Shown: positions 62,020 to 64,000 of the stretch, piece after piece
Layout of the letters: every line of letters starts with the position of its first letter
Numbering within the stretch: position 1 is the first letter of the stretch
Made by a program: the position numbers and the translations under genes
The notes under the pieces: generated by a model
The model's input: only the letters and a program-made list of their open reading frames with translations
Told to the model about the DNA's origin: nothing
Databases searched by the model: none
From: Berberis thunbergii
Lineage: Eukaryota; Streptophyta; Magnoliopsida; Ranunculales; Berberidaceae
NCBI GenBank assembly: GCA_003290165.1
Contig: QNQO01000832.1
Coordinates: 1-64,000, forward strand
Direction of reading: 5' to 3'
DNA length: 64,000 nucleotides

Positions 62020-62640
62020 TGATTGTAGGTGGTGTTGATGATGGTAGTAGTTGTAATTTTTGCAGGGTCATGGTGGTTGTGATTGTGGTTGTGATGATGG
62101 TGATTGCAAATGTGGGCGATGATGGTAGTGGCAATGGTTGTTAAAATGATGGTGGTGGTGGTGGTGGTGATGGTTGCAATGGCTATAGTTGTTGTAGCGG
62201 TAGTAGTAGTAGTAAAGGTGGTGGTGGTGGTTGTGGTGATTATGCTATAGTAATGGAGGTGGTGGTGGTGGTAGTATTAGTGGTTAGGGTGAGTATGCTA
62301 TGGTAGCGATGATCGTGGAGTTGGTGGTGATGGTGGTAGTGGCGGTTGTAGTGGCTACGATGGTGGTGGTTGTGATGGTTTTGTTGTAGTGGTGGCGATG
62401 ACAATGGCGGTGGTAGTAGTGGTGACTGTGGTAGTGGTAATGGCAATGGCGGAGGTAGTGGTGGCATGTAATGCCATTAATTGTTTGTAGTAATAGTGAG
62501 GTAGTGTTGGTTGTAGTGATTATGCTATGGTAGTGGTGGTGGAGGTGGCGGCGGTGGTGATAGTGACATGGTGTTGGTGGTGGTTGTGATGGTTATGGGT
62601 GGTCGTGGTCCTGGCGACGATGATAGTTGTCGAGGTGGTG
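62020..62640 (+). repeat. GGT/GAT-rich low-complexity tract
   Basis: About 600 bp of degenerate (GGTGGTGRT)n repeats. The complementary strand gives Pro/His/Thr-rich artefact frames. Two direct copies of GATTATGCTATRGTARTGG (about 62238 and 62518) suggest internal duplication. Confidence 0.85.
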
Positions 62641-63107
62641 GAGGTTGGGGTATTTATGAAGAAGTTGAGAGTGTTCGAGGAGATGATGAAAATTTTGCAA
62701 AATAACGCGAGAGATTTTGTTCCGCAAAGTTTTATAAAATTTTATACTAAGAAATGCGGATGTCCTGAATTCAAATTTTAATAACTACTTTCCGCCAAAT
62801 CAACCAAGCCCCCAAGTTAATGTATCCGCCATAAACTTTTACATATACATTCTTTTACCGTAAACCAAGTGAAGCCTTATATCATCTCAAAAAATTTCAG
62901 CGACTCTGACTCTAGCAATAAATCAAATATTTGGTTGGTCTTTTGGATTTCCTTTCTTTAATGAAATTCATGGCTATTAACTCAACTATTGACTATTGAC
63001 TATTGACTATTGACATGGCTATACTTCATATATACGAAGAAAAAGATAGAAAAACAAGATTATCATTTTGTTCCTTGTTTTTCTTCTTTGGAATTACAGG
63101 TCAATTG

Positions 63108-63395
63108 ATGGAGATCACAAAATTTGTTGTAGTATTGTTCCTTTTTGTACTAATGGGATCAATAATGTGTCAAGCAGAGCGAAAACTCCCAACATGCCGT
63201 GAAAACGAATCAGTTGAAAATTGTTGCTACAGAAATTATATGTACAAGTGCACCGCAGGAGGCCGTACCCCAGGCGATCCTACTTAATTATCTAATTGTG
63301 ATCCGCAAGGCCAAAGCCGCTGCAGCTGTGAACCAAATATGGTTTGTTCTTGTCACCCGGATGAGTGTTTTTGTAGACCTCCGTATGCTTGTTAG
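63108..63395 (+). pseudogene. Cys-rich secreted peptide gene with in-frame internal stop
   Basis: From the ATG at 63108 the frame gives a clear signal peptide (MEITKFVVVLFLFVLMGSIM, cleavage likely after CQA) and a mature part with Cys30, Cys39, Cys40 and Cys48. It stops at a TAA (63285-63287) after GGRTPGDPT. The same frame continues for 35 codons to a TAG (63393-63395) with eight more cysteines in a C-S-C, C-S-C, C-F-C pattern (RCSCEPNMVCSCHPDECFC), so the original product was about 95 residues with 12 cysteines. This looks like one nonsense change in an otherwise whole gene. An AG at 63098-63099 could be a leader-intron acceptor. The family was not recognised. A 59-residue product may still be made. 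Confidence 0.65.
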
Positions 63396-63884
63396 TAATT
63401 TTTCTAATACCATTTGATTGTGGAATTTATTTCCATAAACTCAATGAATCCAACATTTGTAATGAAATAAATGGATTTTGCTTCTGTTAGTAAAACCTAA
63501 AAGGAAAATTAGATTCAAATGAAAACAAGAACAATATTAGAAGATAAAAAGATTTTCATGCATGTCTTGTTCAAAGTTCAAACACTCGACAAATGAAAAT
63601 TTTGAAGTTAATTCTTTTATTTTTTTTCTAAAGTTTGAGTTAATAATTTTAATGTAAGGTTTCAGAACCCCAAGAATTTACTTGATAACATTTATACTTC
63701 TGCTCAAACTTATCTTCTTTTGTATTAAAGGTGGATGCAAGGAGTATGTATATGGTTAGAAATTCTCCAATAGACTAAGCTTTTGTGAGAATGATCTCTA
63801 ATTGTGCAACTTTTCACTGGCCTCTTTATTCATAAGACATCGACTGTTTCACAACACTTAAAGTATTTTCACATATGTCCACCA

Positions 63885-64000
63885 ATTGTAGCTCAGTTGG
63901 TCGGACATTCACTCTCCTTGTGAGAGGTCGCGGGTTCGAGACTCACCAGTTAGGATTTTGTGAGTTTTCGCCCGATTATTAGGAGCACATTTGCTCCGTC
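63885..64000 (+). mobile_element. SINE, cut by the window edge
   Basis: The head is tRNA-like: A box TAGCTCAGTTGGTC and B box GGTTCGAGACTC. These lie about 40 bp apart, the spacing of polymerase III promoters. The sequence then runs TTAGGATTTTGTGAGTTTTCGCCC. The tail is beyond the window. It is related to the minus-strand fragment at about 5750-5825. Confidence 0.75.

Noticed and set aside
62240..62467. Pro/His-rich minus-strand frame
   Set aside because: By-product of the GGT-rich tract on the plus strand.
63885..64000. A functional tRNA gene
   Set aside because: A- and B-box-like motifs are present but the acceptor stem does not close and the downstream sequence repeats at 5750, so it is a SINE head.

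Overview
The window is nuclear DNA of a flowering plant, very probably a eudicot. It is AT-rich and has GT-AG introns. Its recognisable genes are typical of plants: an RCI2/PMP3 membrane peptide, an ICR/RIP ROP interactor, cytosolic ribosomal protein S23, a class P alcohol dehydrogenase, RALF-like peptides and a Dof transcription factor. It also holds a nuclear copy of a plastid gene fragment and many small transposons. The species cannot be named from the sequence.

Layout. 1-8.5 kb: a decayed retroelement, a complete non-autonomous hAT element, a two-exon RCI2-type stress gene with two ABRE/G-box motifs upstream, and an rpl16 plastid fragment. 8.5-28.2 kb is the gene-rich part: an ICR-like coiled-coil gene (+), RPS23 (+), ADH1 (+) with a duplicated, AAACCA-rich upstream region, and a large Ser-rich gene of unknown function (-). 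28.2-41.6 kb is a transposon-dense stretch built around three diverged tandem copies of a RALF-like peptide gene. One copy is broken by a CACTA-type element, and the unoccupied copies supply empty sites for a SINE and a hairpin MITE. A Harbinger element and a decayed copia element lie between the first two copies. 41.7-46.5 kb holds ICR pseudogene fragments and a shorter, rearranged but fully open paralogue of the Ser-rich gene, so it is a partial duplication of the 9-28 kb block. 46.8-50.5 kb is a MULE with a 9-bp target duplication, nested MITEs and a tandem repeat of about 190 bp. 51.2-53.2 kb holds the Dof gene. 53.3-64 kb holds a 2-kb near-perfect inverted repeat, a hAT element carrying a laccase exon (a Pack-type gene capture) nested inside a MITE, a GGT-rich tract, a Cys-rich secreted peptide gene with an internal in-frame stop, and a SINE cut by the window edge.

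The genes do not form a pathway. What stands out is genome dynamics: several transposons can be proved from target-site duplications or from empty paralogous sites, one has captured a host exon, and local duplication has produced two diverging small families (RALF-like, and the Ser-rich unknown pair). Exon coordinates were read by eye from splice signals and phase continuity. The main reading frames sum to whole codons, which supports them, but no transcript data were available.
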